A stretch of 64,000 nt of DNA from DT-110 sp964342305 (GCA_964342305.1 CAYFGK010000001.1:55987-119986), one strand, 5' to 3'; shown: positions 18,137-27,367, numbered from the stretch's first letter. The notes: a model not told the origin generated them from the letters alone. Numbers and translations are program-made.

Positions 18137-18771
18137 AACGCATCCTCTGGACTTTTTTGGCGGCAGCCACACTGACCGCCTGCAATACACCTTCGGAGCC
18201 CACCGTGGCCATCGAAACCCGCCTGGGTACCATCAAGGTTGTACTATATGATTCAACGCCCAAGCACCAGGAAAATTTCCTGAAGCTCGCCGAAGAGGGC
18301 TTCTACGACAGTACCCTTTTTCACCGGGTCATTCCGGGATTTATGATACAGGGGGGTGATCCCGATTCCCGCACCGCCAACCCCGGCCAGCGTTTGGGTA
18401 TGGGAGGACCCGGATATAAAATAGATGCTGAGATCGGCGCCCCACACATTCGGGGAGCGCTGGCTGCAGCTCGCGATGGAAATCCTCAGAAGCGGTCGAG
18501 CGGTTCACAATTCTATATAGTGACCGGTCGCCCCCTCACTGATCAGGATCTGGATGCGATGGAGGCACAAAAAGGAATTACTTATAACGATGCTCAGCGT
18601 CAATTGTATAAGGAAATGGGCGGAACCCCCCAGCTGGACCAGGACTATACGGTGTTCGGTGAAGTGATCGAGGGAATGGATGTTGTGGATGCTATTGCTC
18701 AGGAGGCCCGTGACCGGGCCGATCGCCCCTTTCAGAATGTGCGAATGAGCATGCGCGTGATTAAAAAGTAA
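18133..18771 (+). CDS. Cyclophilin-type peptidyl-prolyl isomerase, lipoprotein
   Basis: A 212-residue protein with a lipoprotein signal (TFLAAATLTAC, lipid attachment at Cys17) followed directly by a cyclophilin domain: FHRVIPGFMIQGGDPDSR and SSGSQFYIVTG are the catalytic and cyclosporin-binding motifs. It assists folding at proline bonds in the periplasm, anchored to a membrane. The active-site arginine (FHR) and MIQGG are intact. It starts inside the stop codon of the preceding gene and is followed two bases after its stop by a paralogue with an added PKD domain. Confidence 0.92.
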   Translation: MKRILWTFLAAATLTACNTPSEPTVAIETRLGTIKVVLYDSTPKHQENFLKLAEEGFYDSTLFHRVIPGFMIQGGDPDSRTANPGQRLGMGGPGYKIDAEIGAPHIRGALAAARDGNPQKRSSGSQFYIVTGRPLTDQDLDAMEAQKGITYNDAQRQLYKEMGGTPQLDQDYTVFGEVIEGMDVVDAIAQEARDRADRPFQNVRMSMRVIKK

Positions 18772-18773
18772 CC

Positions 18774-19730
18774 ATGGAAAGCGGAAAGATGAAAGCTATG
18801 CAAACCCTTGCTAAATATGTTTTTGGATGCTGCATCATGACTTTGGCCGGCTGTGCCCGTCCGGTAGCTACCTTTTCGGTAGCAGATCAGGACGATCTGC
18901 GAGCCCCGGCCAAGGTGTCTTTCAAGAACACCTCCTCCAATGCGGAATACTACGAGTGGGACTTCGGTGATGGTACCGTTTCTCAGGCCTCGAACCCCGA
19001 ACACCTTTTTGCGGAAGCAGGAACCTACCTGGTGACCCTGAAAGCGTATAAGGACGAGGGAAAAGTAAGTGCGAGCTACCAACAGGTGCAAATTACCGGA
19101 CCGGAGACCTGCATGGTAGAGTTGTCTACCGAATTTGGCACTATGCTGATCGAGTTATACGATGTTACTCCGCTGCACCGCGATAATTTTCTGAAATTAG
19201 TGCGCGAAGGATTTTACGACGACCTGCTTTTTCATCGGGTAATTAAAGGCTTTATGATCCAGGGTGGCGATCCGAATTCCCGGGGCGCTGCCAAAGGAGC
19301 ACCACTGGGTTCCGGAGGTCCCGGATATACCGTTCCCGCCGAATTTGTGGATACACTGGTCCATATAAAGGGAGCTCTGGCAGCGGCAAGGACCGGAGAC
19401 GCCGTGAATCCCGAACGCCGGAGCTCGGGATCGCAGTTCTATATTGTGGATGGACGTCAGGTCTCGGAGCAGATGCTTCAATCCGTTGAAGCACGGAATG
19501 ATTTTCGCTACGCTCAGGATGATAAAGAGATATACCTCAAAATGGGAGGGACCCCGGCACTCGATCAAAACTATACGGTATTCGGCCGGGTGGTGAGCGG
19601 GCTGAGTGTGATTGATCGCATTTCCTCGGTGCGGACTGATCCGCGCGACCGGCCACAGGAAGATGTAAAAATGACGATGCGTATTGTGCGGTATTTCCCG
19701 GAGAAGGCCGCCGAAATGAAGAATCCTTAA
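18774..19730 (+). CDS. PKD-domain cyclophilin lipoprotein
   Basis: A 318-residue lipoprotein. The signal ends in the lipobox LAGC (about residue 27); there are ATG codons at residues 1, 6 and 9 and the first is taken. Residues ~30-110 are a PKD domain (YYEWDFGDGTVSQASNPEH, AGTYLVTLKAY). Residues ~115-310 are a cyclophilin domain (FHRVIKGFMIQGGDPNSR, SSGSQFYIVDG) clearly paralogous to the gene just upstream. PKD modules usually mediate protein or glycan binding, so this protein may recruit the foldase to particular surface or secreted proteins. Confidence 0.9.
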   Translation: MESGKMKAMQTLAKYVFGCCIMTLAGCARPVATFSVADQDDLRAPAKVSFKNTSSNAEYYEWDFGDGTVSQASNPEHLFAEAGTYLVTLKAYKDEGKVSASYQQVQITGPETCMVELSTEFGTMLIELYDVTPLHRDNFLKLVREGFYDDLLFHRVIKGFMIQGGDPNSRGAAKGAPLGSGGPGYTVPAEFVDTLVHIKGALAAARTGDAVNPERRSSGSQFYIVDGRQVSEQMLQSVEARNDFRYAQDDKEIYLKMGGTPALDQNYTVFGRVVSGLSVIDRISSVRTDPRDRPQEDVKMTMRIVRYFPEKAAEMKNP

Positions 19731-19743
19731 TCTAAGCTAACCG

Positions 19744-20511
19744 ATGCAGGAACATATACTAGGAATGGATATTGGCGGAACCGGCATCAAGGGTGCGCTG
19801 GTTGATGTGAAAAATGGTCTGTTGGTCACGGAGCGTATTCGTGCGCAAACCCCACAGCCGGCAACCGTGAAGGCAGTGGCTAAAACCTTTGCTGAAGTTG
19901 TCAGGCAGCACGATTACGAAGGCCCCATCGGGGTGGGGTTCCCGGCCGTTGTGCGTGATGGTGTCACCATGACGGCCTCGAATATCCATAATGAATGGAT
20001 TGGTACACAAGCACAGGACGTCTTTAGTAACATTGCCGGGCAACCGGTATACCTGCTAAACGATGCGGATGCTGCCGGGATCGCGGAGATGACCTTTGGT
20101 GAAGGAAAGGGTAGTAAAGGCCTGACCGTATTGATCACGATCGGCTCCGGACTTGGGTCCAGCTTGTTTATGGACGGTGTCCTGATCCCCAACACGGAAT
20201 TCGGGCACTTTAAAATGCACGGAATGATCGCCGAACGCTATGCCTCGAACTGGACCCGCAAGGAAGAGGATCTTTCGTGGGGTGAGTGGGGAAAGCGATT
20301 CAATGAATACCTCGAGCAGATATTCCTCTATCTTTCACCGAATTTGATCATTCTGAGTGGCGGGGTAAGTAAGAAGTTCGAGAAATACGAACCTTGTATC
20401 GATCTGCCCATTCCCGTAGTTCCCGCCAAACTGCTCAATAACGCGGGTACGGTCGGTGCCGCACTGTACGCCCGGCAGATGGAAGCCATAGCCGTTACAA
20501 ACGATAAGTAA
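19744..20511 (+). CDS. ppgK: Polyphosphate glucokinase (ROK family)
   Basis: A 255-residue cytoplasmic kinase that phosphorylates glucose with polyphosphate and/or ATP. It has the phosphate-1 motif MDIGGTGIKGA (8-18), the catalytic aspartate in LLNDADAAG, the phosphate-2 loop ITIGSGLGSSL, and ends with the PPGK-type NAGTVGAAL. Length and the absence of the ROK zinc motif (CxCGxxGC) match polyphosphate glucokinases rather than typical ROK sugar kinases. It is the last gene of the plus-strand run, and its end overlaps the convergent TPR gene by 17 bp. Confidence 0.85.
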   Translation: MQEHILGMDIGGTGIKGALVDVKNGLLVTERIRAQTPQPATVKAVAKTFAEVVRQHDYEGPIGVGFPAVVRDGVTMTASNIHNEWIGTQAQDVFSNIAGQPVYLLNDADAAGIAEMTFGEGKGSKGLTVLITIGSGLGSSLFMDGVLIPNTEFGHFKMHGMIAERYASNWTRKEEDLSWGEWGKRFNEYLEQIFLYLSPNLIILSGGVSKKFEKYEPCIDLPIPVVPAKLLNNAGTVGAALYARQMEAIAVTNDK

Positions 20512-21889
20512 GGATCAGGGTTAAAACATCGGGATCCAGTTCGATCTCCGGTATCAGATCAAACAGTAACGGATGCTTGTCGAAATCCTCCGCCAGTGCT
20601 TCCCCTAAGCGATAAAGTGCTTCCTGGCGTCGTCCGAGTGCAAACAGGCAGGCAATTCGGCCATACAGCAATGCTACATCGGGGGCCTCTTCATCGGCCC
20701 GGTCCAACAGGTTTAAGGCTTCGTTCTCCCGTCCGGTAGTCATCAGGAAAGAGGCGTATTGTACCCAGTATTGACTATCCTGGGGTGCCAGACCCACTGC
20801 TTTTTCAAAGCATTCTTCGGCCTGTTCTTCTTCCCCGAGTCGAAAATATACTTCACCCATGGAGGCGAAATACTCCTCCCGCAATTCCTCAATCTCGATA
20901 GCGCGCTCGTAATAGGTGAGCGCAGTAGCCCAGTTCTCCTTAAATGTATAACTCTCACCCAGGTGGAAGAAAGCCTCGTCGTTCATCGGGTCGAATTTCA
21001 GAGACTCCCGAAAGTAGGTAATTGCCGGGTCGTACATATCGAGTTGCAGAAAACATTGCCCACAGCGCAGGAGTAAATCACTATCGGGGGTGAATCGCGA
21101 CAGGATATCCTGGTATACATCTAGGGCTCGTTTAGGGTGTTTCAGTTCGTAAGCCAGATCAGCAAATTCGCGGTAGGCAAACTCGAATTCCTCGTTGGCC
21201 AGGAAAGCGTATTCGAAAGCTTCCATGGCTTCCTCGTATTGCCCCAGGTAGGAGTAAGCGTGACCCAGATTATACCAGGCCAGATAACTGTAAGGCACCT
21301 CGTCGATCACGTGCTTGTGTACTTCGATGCTTTCCTCGTAGCGCTTCGTGGCCTCCACGCAAATCCACATGCCCTCCAGGGCTCCTTCGTGGGCCGGATC
21401 CATTTCCAGAGCGGCCTTCAGTACGAAGAACATTTGCTCATAGGATTCCAGATTATCGTAAATGTGTGCCTGGGTGACGTACAGATCGGTGAGTTCTTCG
21501 TCGGAAACGCAGGAACCCAGGCCGGCCAGGAGATCGAGGGCTTCCTGATGGTGACCATTATCGCTGAGAGCTTCGGCTTTCATGAGTTGAATGTCGAAAT
21601 TGCCGGGTGCAAAGTTCTCGGCGATATGGAGGGTGTCCAGGGCCGCCTGGTGATCGTGCTGGTGGATGAGGAGGTCGGCCTTACGCAGGTAAAAATCGGC
21701 CGAAAAAGGATGGTGCGTAAGTGCGCGTTCCACGGCTTCCATGGCGCGGTCAACCTGCTGATCTTCCAGGTAGTAATCAATTAGTTGACAGTACGTTTCC
21801 TCGGCAAAAAACGTCAGGTGATCGCTTGCCAGTGCACTTTCGTATTCAAAGATAAGGTCGATAATCGATGGTCTCTGTTCGTAACTCAT
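20495..21889 (-). CDS. TPR-repeat protein
   Basis: A 464-residue soluble protein composed almost wholly of tetratricopeptide repeats (for example AWYNLGHAYSYLGQYEEAME, AFFHLGESYTFKENWATALT, YFASMGEVYFRLGEEEQAEE). It has no signal peptide or catalytic domain. This is a conserved single-domain TPR scaffold in Bacteroidota and probably mediates protein contacts; its partners are unknown. The N-terminus begins MSYEQRPSIIDLIFEYESAL. The gene stands alone on the minus strand and overlaps ppgK at the 3' end. Confidence 0.85.
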   Translation of the reverse strand: MSYEQRPSIIDLIFEYESALASDHLTFFAEETYCQLIDYYLEDQQVDRAMEAVERALTHHPFSADFYLRKADLLIHQHDHQAALDTLHIAENFAPGNFDIQLMKAEALSDNGHHQEALDLLAGLGSCVSDEELTDLYVTQAHIYDNLESYEQMFFVLKAALEMDPAHEGALEGMWICVEATKRYEESIEVHKHVIDEVPYSYLAWYNLGHAYSYLGQYEEAMEAFEYAFLANEEFEFAYREFADLAYELKHPKRALDVYQDILSRFTPDSDLLLRCGQCFLQLDMYDPAITYFRESLKFDPMNDEAFFHLGESYTFKENWATALTYYERAIEIEELREEYFASMGEVYFRLGEEEQAEECFEKAVGLAPQDSQYWVQYASFLMTTGRENEALNLLDRADEEAPDVALLYGRIACLFALGRRQEALYRLGEALAEDFDKHPLLFDLIPEIELDPDVLTLILTYRL

Positions 21890-22167
21890 GGGGAGCCTTC
21901 GGCTGTTTACGCGTATTAGTACAATATATTCACAAAGTACGACAAAGGGAATCCAGGTGTTGCCTTTGCCATGTATTCATTATGAAACGGTCGCTTTTTA
22001 TCGGTAAGTGGTCGATTTGTGCCATAAGTGGCTGTTTTTTAACAGTTTAGCTGTTCTATTTATTTGTTAATTGTTGTATGAAAAGTTTTTAAATAGGAAT
22101 AGCTGAACCTACTTGGTTTTGGGTAGCCCAAGTATTAGCAATTTGCGAATATAATAATGCAGAAGGG

Positions 22168-23118
22168 TTACATTCGCTTGGCTTCCGGCTGTGGTGGGGT
22201 AGTGGCCAGGGAACGCTGTGGATTCCTGCTCACCAGGAATACGCCAATGAATATCAATAACCCCGACCCGATTTTTATCAGGTCGAGCTGGTCTTTCCCG
22301 ATACTCAGAGCGATAACGGATGCCACTAGTGGTTGCAGGTAGATGTATATACTTACGACGGAAGCATTCACGTGTTTCAATGCGTACGCATTTAATAAGT
22401 AGGCAAAGAACGTAGTGCCGATCAAAACGTACCCTATCGACGCCCAGACCTCGGGCGGGAAAGAGGCCCAATCGGTGTCTTGAATTGGTTGGAAACCAAA
22501 GGGTAAAATCGCCAAAAAGCCAAAAGTAAATGCCCATTTGACAATGGTGATGGGTTGGTATTTTCGCGTAAGCGGCTTGGAAAGAACCAGGTAAATGCCA
22601 AAAGCCGATGCATTCACAATGATCATAAGGTCACCCAACAGACCGTTAGTAGCCAATTGTATCCGTTCTCCGTAGGCGATCAAAAAGATCGCGCCGAGTG
22701 CACCCAGGGTGATGCCCGCTACCTTGCGTCCGTTAACAACTTCCCCCAGTAAAATAGCGGAAGCCACCAAAACCAGAATGGGGGTGGTGGTCATGATCAG
22801 GGAGGCGTTGATCGGGGTGGTGAGGCGCAAACCGGCAAAAAAGAAAAGCTGATTCATCGCAATACCAAATAGCCCGCACAGCGCCAGCAATGGCAGATCT
22901 CGACGGTCGATCCGCTCCCGCACAAAGACCGCGTGGAAAAACCAAAAGAGGAGCATGCCAACTGCTCCCCGCAACAGGATAAAAGCAAACGGATGCAGGT
23001 AGCCATCGTCCATAACGATCTTGGCAATGGAGTAGTTTCCACCGTAGATAAAGGCGACGGCAATGAGCGCCAGGTGAGCTCGTAGGTTTTGCGGCACGGA
23101 TTCAGTTTTATGCCGCAA
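22168..23118 (-). CDS. DMT-superfamily (EamA) transporter
   Basis: A 316-residue inner-membrane protein with about ten transmembrane helices arranged as two EamA repeats (AHLALIAVAFIYGGNYSIAK starts the first; LGDLMIIVNASAFGIYLVLS starts the second). The family exports amino acids, metabolites or drugs; the substrate cannot be predicted. A basic tail (RNPQRSLATTPPQPEAKRM) is cytoplasmic. It is a single gene on the minus strand; the 278 bp between it and the TPR gene hold only small inverted repeats such as AACAG-TTTAG-CTGTT. Confidence 0.9.
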   Translation of the reverse strand: MRHKTESVPQNLRAHLALIAVAFIYGGNYSIAKIVMDDGYLHPFAFILLRGAVGMLLFWFFHAVFVRERIDRRDLPLLALCGLFGIAMNQLFFFAGLRLTTPINASLIMTTTPILVLVASAILLGEVVNGRKVAGITLGALGAIFLIAYGERIQLATNGLLGDLMIIVNASAFGIYLVLSKPLTRKYQPITIVKWAFTFGFLAILPFGFQPIQDTDWASFPPEVWASIGYVLIGTTFFAYLLNAYALKHVNASVVSIYIYLQPLVASVIALSIGKDQLDLIKIGSGLLIFIGVFLVSRNPQRSLATTPPQPEAKRM

Positions 23119-23178
23119 AAGTACGTTCTACCAAGTAAAGTTTGGCGTTGCGAGACAAAGGAATGCGTCAAACTAACC

Positions 23179-23628
23179 TCAATTGCGCCCTCGTCGCTTG
23201 CGCAGATCCAGCAGGCGCTCCACAACCTGCCGGTTGAAATCGCGTTCGGCCTTTTGCAGTAATGCAATCTGCCGGATAGTGATAACCTCCTGAAAGCGCT
23301 CCAGATAAGTACGCTTTATTTCGAGAAGTTTAGCTTCGTTGTCCAGGTTCTGATACAGTTGTTCTTTGAGTTCCGCCTCACTCATTAGATTGATATTCTT
23401 ACCGGGACGGCTGGCCCGGCGAATTTCTTGTTGCTTTTTCTGGAATTCCTCGTACACCGGCCAGAAGTCCTGGCTTTGCTCAGGAGTAAGGCCTATTTCA
23501 TTGGTGATGAAAGCTACCTTCATAGATTTCATACGGTCGGTCAGGGGCAGGTCGGGCTCCAGTTGTGCCTGGGCTGCGGGCAATCCCAGCAACGTGCAGC
23601 AGGCCAGTATGGATAAAAGCTTTTTCAT
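23179..23628 (-). CDS. Spy/CpxP-like periplasmic protein
   Basis: A 149-residue exported, mostly helical protein: signal peptide MKKLLSILACCTLLGLPAAQA, then IGLTPEQSQDFWPVYEEFQK and ITIRQIALLQKAERDFNRQV. The pattern of a LTPEQ helix followed by charged long helices matches the LTXXQ/periplasmic heavy-metal-sensor group, which in Bacteroidota often travels with an ECF-type sigma factor. Function probably chaperone-like or sensor of envelope state. It lies 210 bp downstream of the sigma factor/membrane-protein pair, separated from it by a 174-bp repeat element (23664-23837). Confidence 0.7.
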   Translation of the reverse strand: MKKLLSILACCTLLGLPAAQAQLEPDLPLTDRMKSMKVAFITNEIGLTPEQSQDFWPVYEEFQKKQQEIRRASRPGKNINLMSEAELKEQLYQNLDNEAKLLEIKRTYLERFQEVITIRQIALLQKAERDFNRQVVERLLDLRKRRGRN

Positions 23629-23662
23629 GGTGATATGTGTTTCCGTCCGTTTTATAAAATAT

Positions 23663-23838
23663 CGTGAGGTTGGGCGTCGACTATTTCGCAATGTGACTAT
23701 TTTCCAAGCCAACCTCCCGGAAGTAAGTACTTGGTATTGGATATATGGCTTTAAGCAAGTCCTGATACCCAATACTCTATACAACGTAAGGTTGTAGCCT
23801 TCAGTAATTTACCGAACTGCTGGGTCCCAACCTTACGT
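23663..23838. repeat. Stop-codon repeat family (GAGGTTGGG type), copy A
   Basis: Two hairpins (23663-23719 and 23784-23838) joined by a middle part that is similar to the middle of copy B. The ends are imperfect inverted repeats, CGTGAGGTTGGG and CGTAAGGTTGGG. A perfect 12-bp direct repeat TTATAAAATATC flanks it (23652-23663 and 23838-23849); the second copy contains the TAA stop codon of the neighbouring gene. This looks like a target-site duplication of a small non-autonomous element. Confidence 0.7.
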
Positions 23839-24350
23839 TATAAAATATCTTCCAGTGTTTCCTGGTCCAGTTCGTCCAGGTATTCATCCAGTAATACGTC
23901 GACCTCTTCTTCGGAAAGGTCGTCGAGCGACAGATCCATTTCGTAGGCCACATCCTGCTCAGCCACTTCCAGAATGAAACCGGGGCTGAAGTCGTCCAGG
24001 TTTTCCTGCACGTAGGTACGCAGGTCTTCGGCATCCACTTCCGCAGAACCGGCAAACAGATTGGATTGTGATGCCGGCGCCGAAAAGTACCAAACTGCTG
24101 CGAGGATCAATGCCAGGACAGACAGTGCTATGGCCGGCCTCGGAGTGAGCAGCCAACTGAATAATCCCGGCCAGTCAACGCCTTTCTTTCGAGTTGGTCG
24201 CCGACTGATTTGGTGGAATACGTTTTGTTCCAACTCGCGGAAATAGGAGGGGTGAACGGTAAAACCGTCCTCCGGCTGCTGTTTACGCAGTCGTGCCAGG
24301 TTGGGTGCGAGCTGTTCCAGCTCCTGTTGGGTATGTTTTTCTGAATCCAT
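23838..24350 (-). CDS. Single-pass membrane protein, probable anti-sigma partner
   Basis: A 170-residue protein with a cytoplasmic N-terminal part (residues 1-70, including HPSYFRELEQNVFHQISRR), one transmembrane helix (about 72-90, AIALSVLALILAAVWYF) and a very acidic C-terminal part (DLSLDDLSEEEVDVLLDEYL). It starts 10 bp after the sigma factor stop, a typical anti-sigma arrangement, but no zinc-binding anti-sigma motif is seen, so the role is inferred from context only. The stop codon is the first base of a flanking direct repeat of element A. Confidence 0.65.
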   Translation of the reverse strand: MDSEKHTQQELEQLAPNLARLRKQQPEDGFTVHPSYFRELEQNVFHQISRRPTRKKGVDWPGLFSWLLTPRPAIALSVLALILAAVWYFSAPASQSNLFAGSAEVDAEDLRTYVQENLDDFSPGFILEVAEQDVAYEMDLSLDDLSEEEVDVLLDEYLDELDQETLEDIL

Positions 24351-24360
24351 GGTTCCTCAA

Positions 24361-24963
24361 TTATTTCGGCATTATGGCCACCATCGACTTTTCAATTTTC
24401 TTTACCGCATGATGAAACGATGCTTTCAGAGCACCGGTCGAAGTATTCAGGACCTCCGACATATCCTGGTAACTCATCTCTTCAAAGTAGCGTAAATTGA
24501 AAACAGCCCTTTGCTTGTCGGGCAACTGCTGTACGGCTTGTTGCAATTGTATTTGCGCTGCATCTCCGTCGAAGTAGGCATCCGCCTTTAATCGTTCGGC
24601 CAGCAGGAGTTCCTCGTCATCAATAGAGCGGGTTGCCTTTCTTTTTTGCTTTCGCAAAAAAGATAGTGCTTCATTGGTTGCAATCCGGTACAGCCAGGTA
24701 TACAACCCTGAATCCTTACGAAAGGAACCGATCTTGCGGTACACCTTGACCAGGCACTCCTGGACTACATCATTGGCGTCCTCGTGTTCGACCACCAATC
24801 GCCGCACGTGCCAGTACAGGCGCTCTTGGTATTTAGCCAACAGAGCCCGGAAGCCACGGTCAACGGTGCCCGGTTCCCTGAGCCAGGCAATGATTTGATC
24901 GTCTTCCGTGTGGACCGGTTCCTGCACAGTTTGCGGGCTTGGTTTTCGAATGGGTACCGCCAT
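24361..24963 (-). CDS. ECF-type RNA polymerase sigma-70 family factor
   Basis: A 200-residue sigma factor with region 2 (ERLYWHVRRLVVEHEDANDV, then VYRKIGSFRKDSGLYTWLYR) and region 4 (LPDKQRAVFNLRYFEEMSYQ, DMSEVLNTSTGALKASFHHA). No region 1.1 or 3 is present. The ATG at 24963 (MAVPIRKPS) is preferred to far-upstream in-frame codons, which lie inside the potassium-channel gene. It probably controls envelope-stress genes, together with the membrane protein and the Spy-like protein encoded downstream. Confidence 0.9.
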   Translation of the reverse strand: MAVPIRKPSPQTVQEPVHTEDDQIIAWLREPGTVDRGFRALLAKYQERLYWHVRRLVVEHEDANDVVQECLVKVYRKIGSFRKDSGLYTWLYRIATNEALSFLRKQKRKATRSIDDEELLLAERLKADAYFDGDAAQIQLQQAVQQLPDKQRAVFNLRYFEEMSYQDMSEVLNTSTGALKASFHHAVKKIEKSMVAIMPK

Positions 24964-25039
24964 AAAAACGGTGCTGATTTTATATATCGCTGACCCTTGG
25001 ACGGCCGATCGCCACAAAGGTTTAATTACCCGGTTCCAT

Positions 25040-26056
25040 TTATTCTTCTTCTTCGGAATAAAAGGCATTGATCTTATCCAGATCGATGAGGGTATGGGCT
25101 CCATTGGGAAAGTACATGGGCGAAAACCGAACGTTGTCCACCAGGTCAAGGGCTGTGTAGGAGCCGTTGGCGTGCACATTTTGGGCAAAGGTTTCATCAA
25201 AACCTTCGATCAGCACAATGAACTCGGCCTGGATGCGCTTCAGATCTCCGATGGACAATCCTTTTAGCGGGGAGGCATCGTCGATGGGATGAACGATCGT
25301 CCAGTTCAGCGGGAACATGGAGACCTCGGCACGCTCCAGGGGCATGCCCCGGAAACGCCGGGTGCGCTTGCCCCCTGCCTGTAATTCGATCCAGGTCATA
25401 ATGACCTCCGCCCGTAAGTTGATGATCTTATTATCGCGCCGGTTGACGATCCGGAACTGGAAGCTTTTTCCCTCCCGGTACGGAGCCAGCAATGCATTTT
25501 CGCTAAACAGAATCTGTGCTTTTGGTTTGGCAAAGCGGGCAAACAGCAGTCCGGTAGCCAGGGCAAATCCCAGTAAGCCCGCAAAGGCATTTAGGGTAGC
25601 AATAATATTGGCGATGGGTCCCAACGGGCTAATGGTGCCGTATCCGACGGTTGTAAAGGTTTGAATACTGAAAAAAAGCAATTCGAAATAAAGGGGGAAA
25701 CCATCGGTCGTATTGAGCCCCGAAAAGCTATTACTCCCGCACAAATAAAACAGCAGGGCAAAGAGCATATTGATCAGGTAGTAGGCAACCAACGCCAGGA
25801 AAAGAAATTTACGCCACGACATTTCCACCAGGTCCTGGTAGGGCGTCCAGGCCCGCTGTCCCCGTCGCACAATATTGAACGTACCATCGTGCCGGATCAA
25901 TCGGCTGGAATCAGCCGTGATCTTATTACCGAACCCCAGATCATCCTGTTCGTTCTGGGATGCTCCTTCGTTTGGAGAATCAGACTTTGAGCGGTACCCG
26001 GGAACGCGCATAATTTGTACTTTAAGATCCGGACTGAATTTGCTGGTAACAGGCAT
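25040..26056 (-). CDS. KirBac-like inward-rectifier potassium channel
   Basis: A 338-residue tetrameric channel subunit: N-terminal cytoplasmic part with a slide-helix region (TPYQDLVEMSWRKF), transmembrane helix 1 (about 82-105), pore helix and selectivity filter TVGYG (136-140), transmembrane helix 2 (about 150-170), and a C-terminal immunoglobulin-like cytoplasmic domain (FQFRIVNRRDNKIINLRAEV) of the Kir family. It conducts potassium across the inner membrane. An internal ATG 15 codons downstream (26011) is also possible. It is divergent from the Rieske oxygenase gene, with 46 bp between the starts. Confidence 0.92.
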   Translation of the reverse strand: MPVTSKFSPDLKVQIMRVPGYRSKSDSPNEGASQNEQDDLGFGNKITADSSRLIRHDGTFNIVRRGQRAWTPYQDLVEMSWRKFLFLALVAYYLINMLFALLFYLCGSNSFSGLNTTDGFPLYFELLFFSIQTFTTVGYGTISPLGPIANIIATLNAFAGLLGFALATGLLFARFAKPKAQILFSENALLAPYREGKSFQFRIVNRRDNKIINLRAEVIMTWIELQAGGKRTRRFRGMPLERAEVSMFPLNWTIVHPIDDASPLKGLSIGDLKRIQAEFIVLIEGFDETFAQNVHANGSYTALDLVDNVRFSPMYFPNGAHTLIDLDKINAFYSEEEE

Positions 26057-26102
26057 CGGACAAATTCAATCAGCTGGTAACGAAAGATAAAAAGATTACG
26101 GC

Positions 26103-27197
26103 ATGCGACCTTTATATATTGATCCGGATATTCGCCAGGCGGAAACCCTTCCGGCTTCTTTTTACCGGGATGAAACTATGTTCAAGGATGCCCGGGAAGC
26201 TATTTTCACTCGTTGGTGGCAATACGCGAGTGACGTTCCCGGGGCGGCAAGTACCGATAATGTGCTTCCTTTCACCCTCTTACCAGGCTTTCTCGATGAA
26301 CCGCTTTTGCTAACAAAATCAAACGATGATGATTGGCGTGCTCTAAGTAATGTGTGTACCCACCGCGGTACCATCCTCGTGCAAGAACCGGGACGCTACC
26401 GTCAGATAGCCTGCCCTTATCACGGCCGCTGCTTCCGGTTGGATGGTGCCTTCAAGTCCATGCCCGCCTTCAAAGAAGCTCTTGGTTTCCCACGCCCCGA
26501 AGATCACCTGCCGACCCTGCCCCTCGAAGAGTGGTTAGGGCTGTTTTTCGTTGCCCTGGATCCGGCAGTACCCTTTGCCGATGTAATTGCACCGATCCGG
26601 GAATACGTTGATTTTTTGCCTCTGGATACGCTGGATTACGATCCCCGCCAATCCCGTGATTTTGTAGTCAACAGCCACTGGGCATTGTATTGCGATAATT
26701 ACCTGGAGGGCTTGCATATTCCCTTCGTCCATCCGGCACTGAACGAAGCCATTGATTTCAGTGCCTACGAGTATCACCAGTTTCCGTATTGTAATCTGCA
26801 GGTGGGCATTGCTGATCCCGGTCAACCTGCCTTCGGCCTGCCTGAGGGGCATCCCGATGCCGGACGAGCGATTTATGCCTACTATTTTTGGGTTTACCCT
26901 AACCTCATGTTCAATTTCTATCCCTGGGGTTTATCCTTGAATATCGTAGAACCTACGGGCATCGATACCTGTCTGGTCCGGTTCCGCACGTACACGTTTA
27001 AGGGCACCGGTTTTGATCGATCGGTCAATGCCATTGACGAAACAGAACTGGAGGATGAAACAGTAGTCGAACAGGTCCAGCTGGGCGTACAGTCACGACT
27101 TTACCGCACCGGACGTTTTTCTCCAAAAATGGAGCCCAATGTACACCACTTTCACCGCCTGCTGGCCAGTGATATCAATGCTTATCGGGACGTTTGA
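26103..27197 (+). CDS. Rieske-type ring-hydroxylating oxygenase, alpha subunit
   Basis: A 364-residue protein. The Rieske [2Fe-2S] cluster ligands are C85, H87, C104 and H107 in CTHRG and CPYHG. The C-terminal catalytic domain has the mononuclear iron motif in YCDNYLEGLHIPFVHP. The family hydroxylates aromatic rings or cleaves quaternary amines such as carnitine and choline; the FVHP-type site and the lack of a beta-subunit gene suggest an amine- or single-component-type oxygenase, but the substrate is not predictable. No reductase gene is near. Confidence 0.87.
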   Translation: MRPLYIDPDIRQAETLPASFYRDETMFKDAREAIFTRWWQYASDVPGAASTDNVLPFTLLPGFLDEPLLLTKSNDDDWRALSNVCTHRGTILVQEPGRYRQIACPYHGRCFRLDGAFKSMPAFKEALGFPRPEDHLPTLPLEEWLGLFFVALDPAVPFADVIAPIREYVDFLPLDTLDYDPRQSRDFVVNSHWALYCDNYLEGLHIPFVHPALNEAIDFSAYEYHQFPYCNLQVGIADPGQPAFGLPEGHPDAGRAIYAYYFWVYPNLMFNFYPWGLSLNIVEPTGIDTCLVRFRTYTFKGTGFDRSVNAIDETELEDETVVEQVQLGVQSRLYRTGRFSPKMEPNVHHFHRLLASDINAYRDV

Positions 27198-27367
27198 CTA
27201 TAGGTGACCCCGCCTTCGGCGGCCGGGAACGATCGAGGGTGTATGCTGGGGAGGCCCACTTGGTCAAGCCACAGCTTCAGTTGTGTTGATAAGGCTTCAA
27301 TCATCTTATATTCTCTGCCACTTTAGTGGTTTAATCCGCACGGGCTGTAAGGACCGACGGCCAAGGA
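27198..27367. other. Intergenic region between convergent Rieske and CotH genes
   Basis: A short hairpin CCGCC-TTC-GGCGG lies at 27210-27222 and CCACT-TT-AGTGG at about 27318-27329. Neither has a clear T run. They may act as weak terminators; no gene is seen. Confidence 0.3.

Noticed and set aside
21137..21784. 215-residue plus-strand frame opposite the TPR gene
   Set aside because: Shadow of a TPR gene whose repeats are clear on the minus strand.
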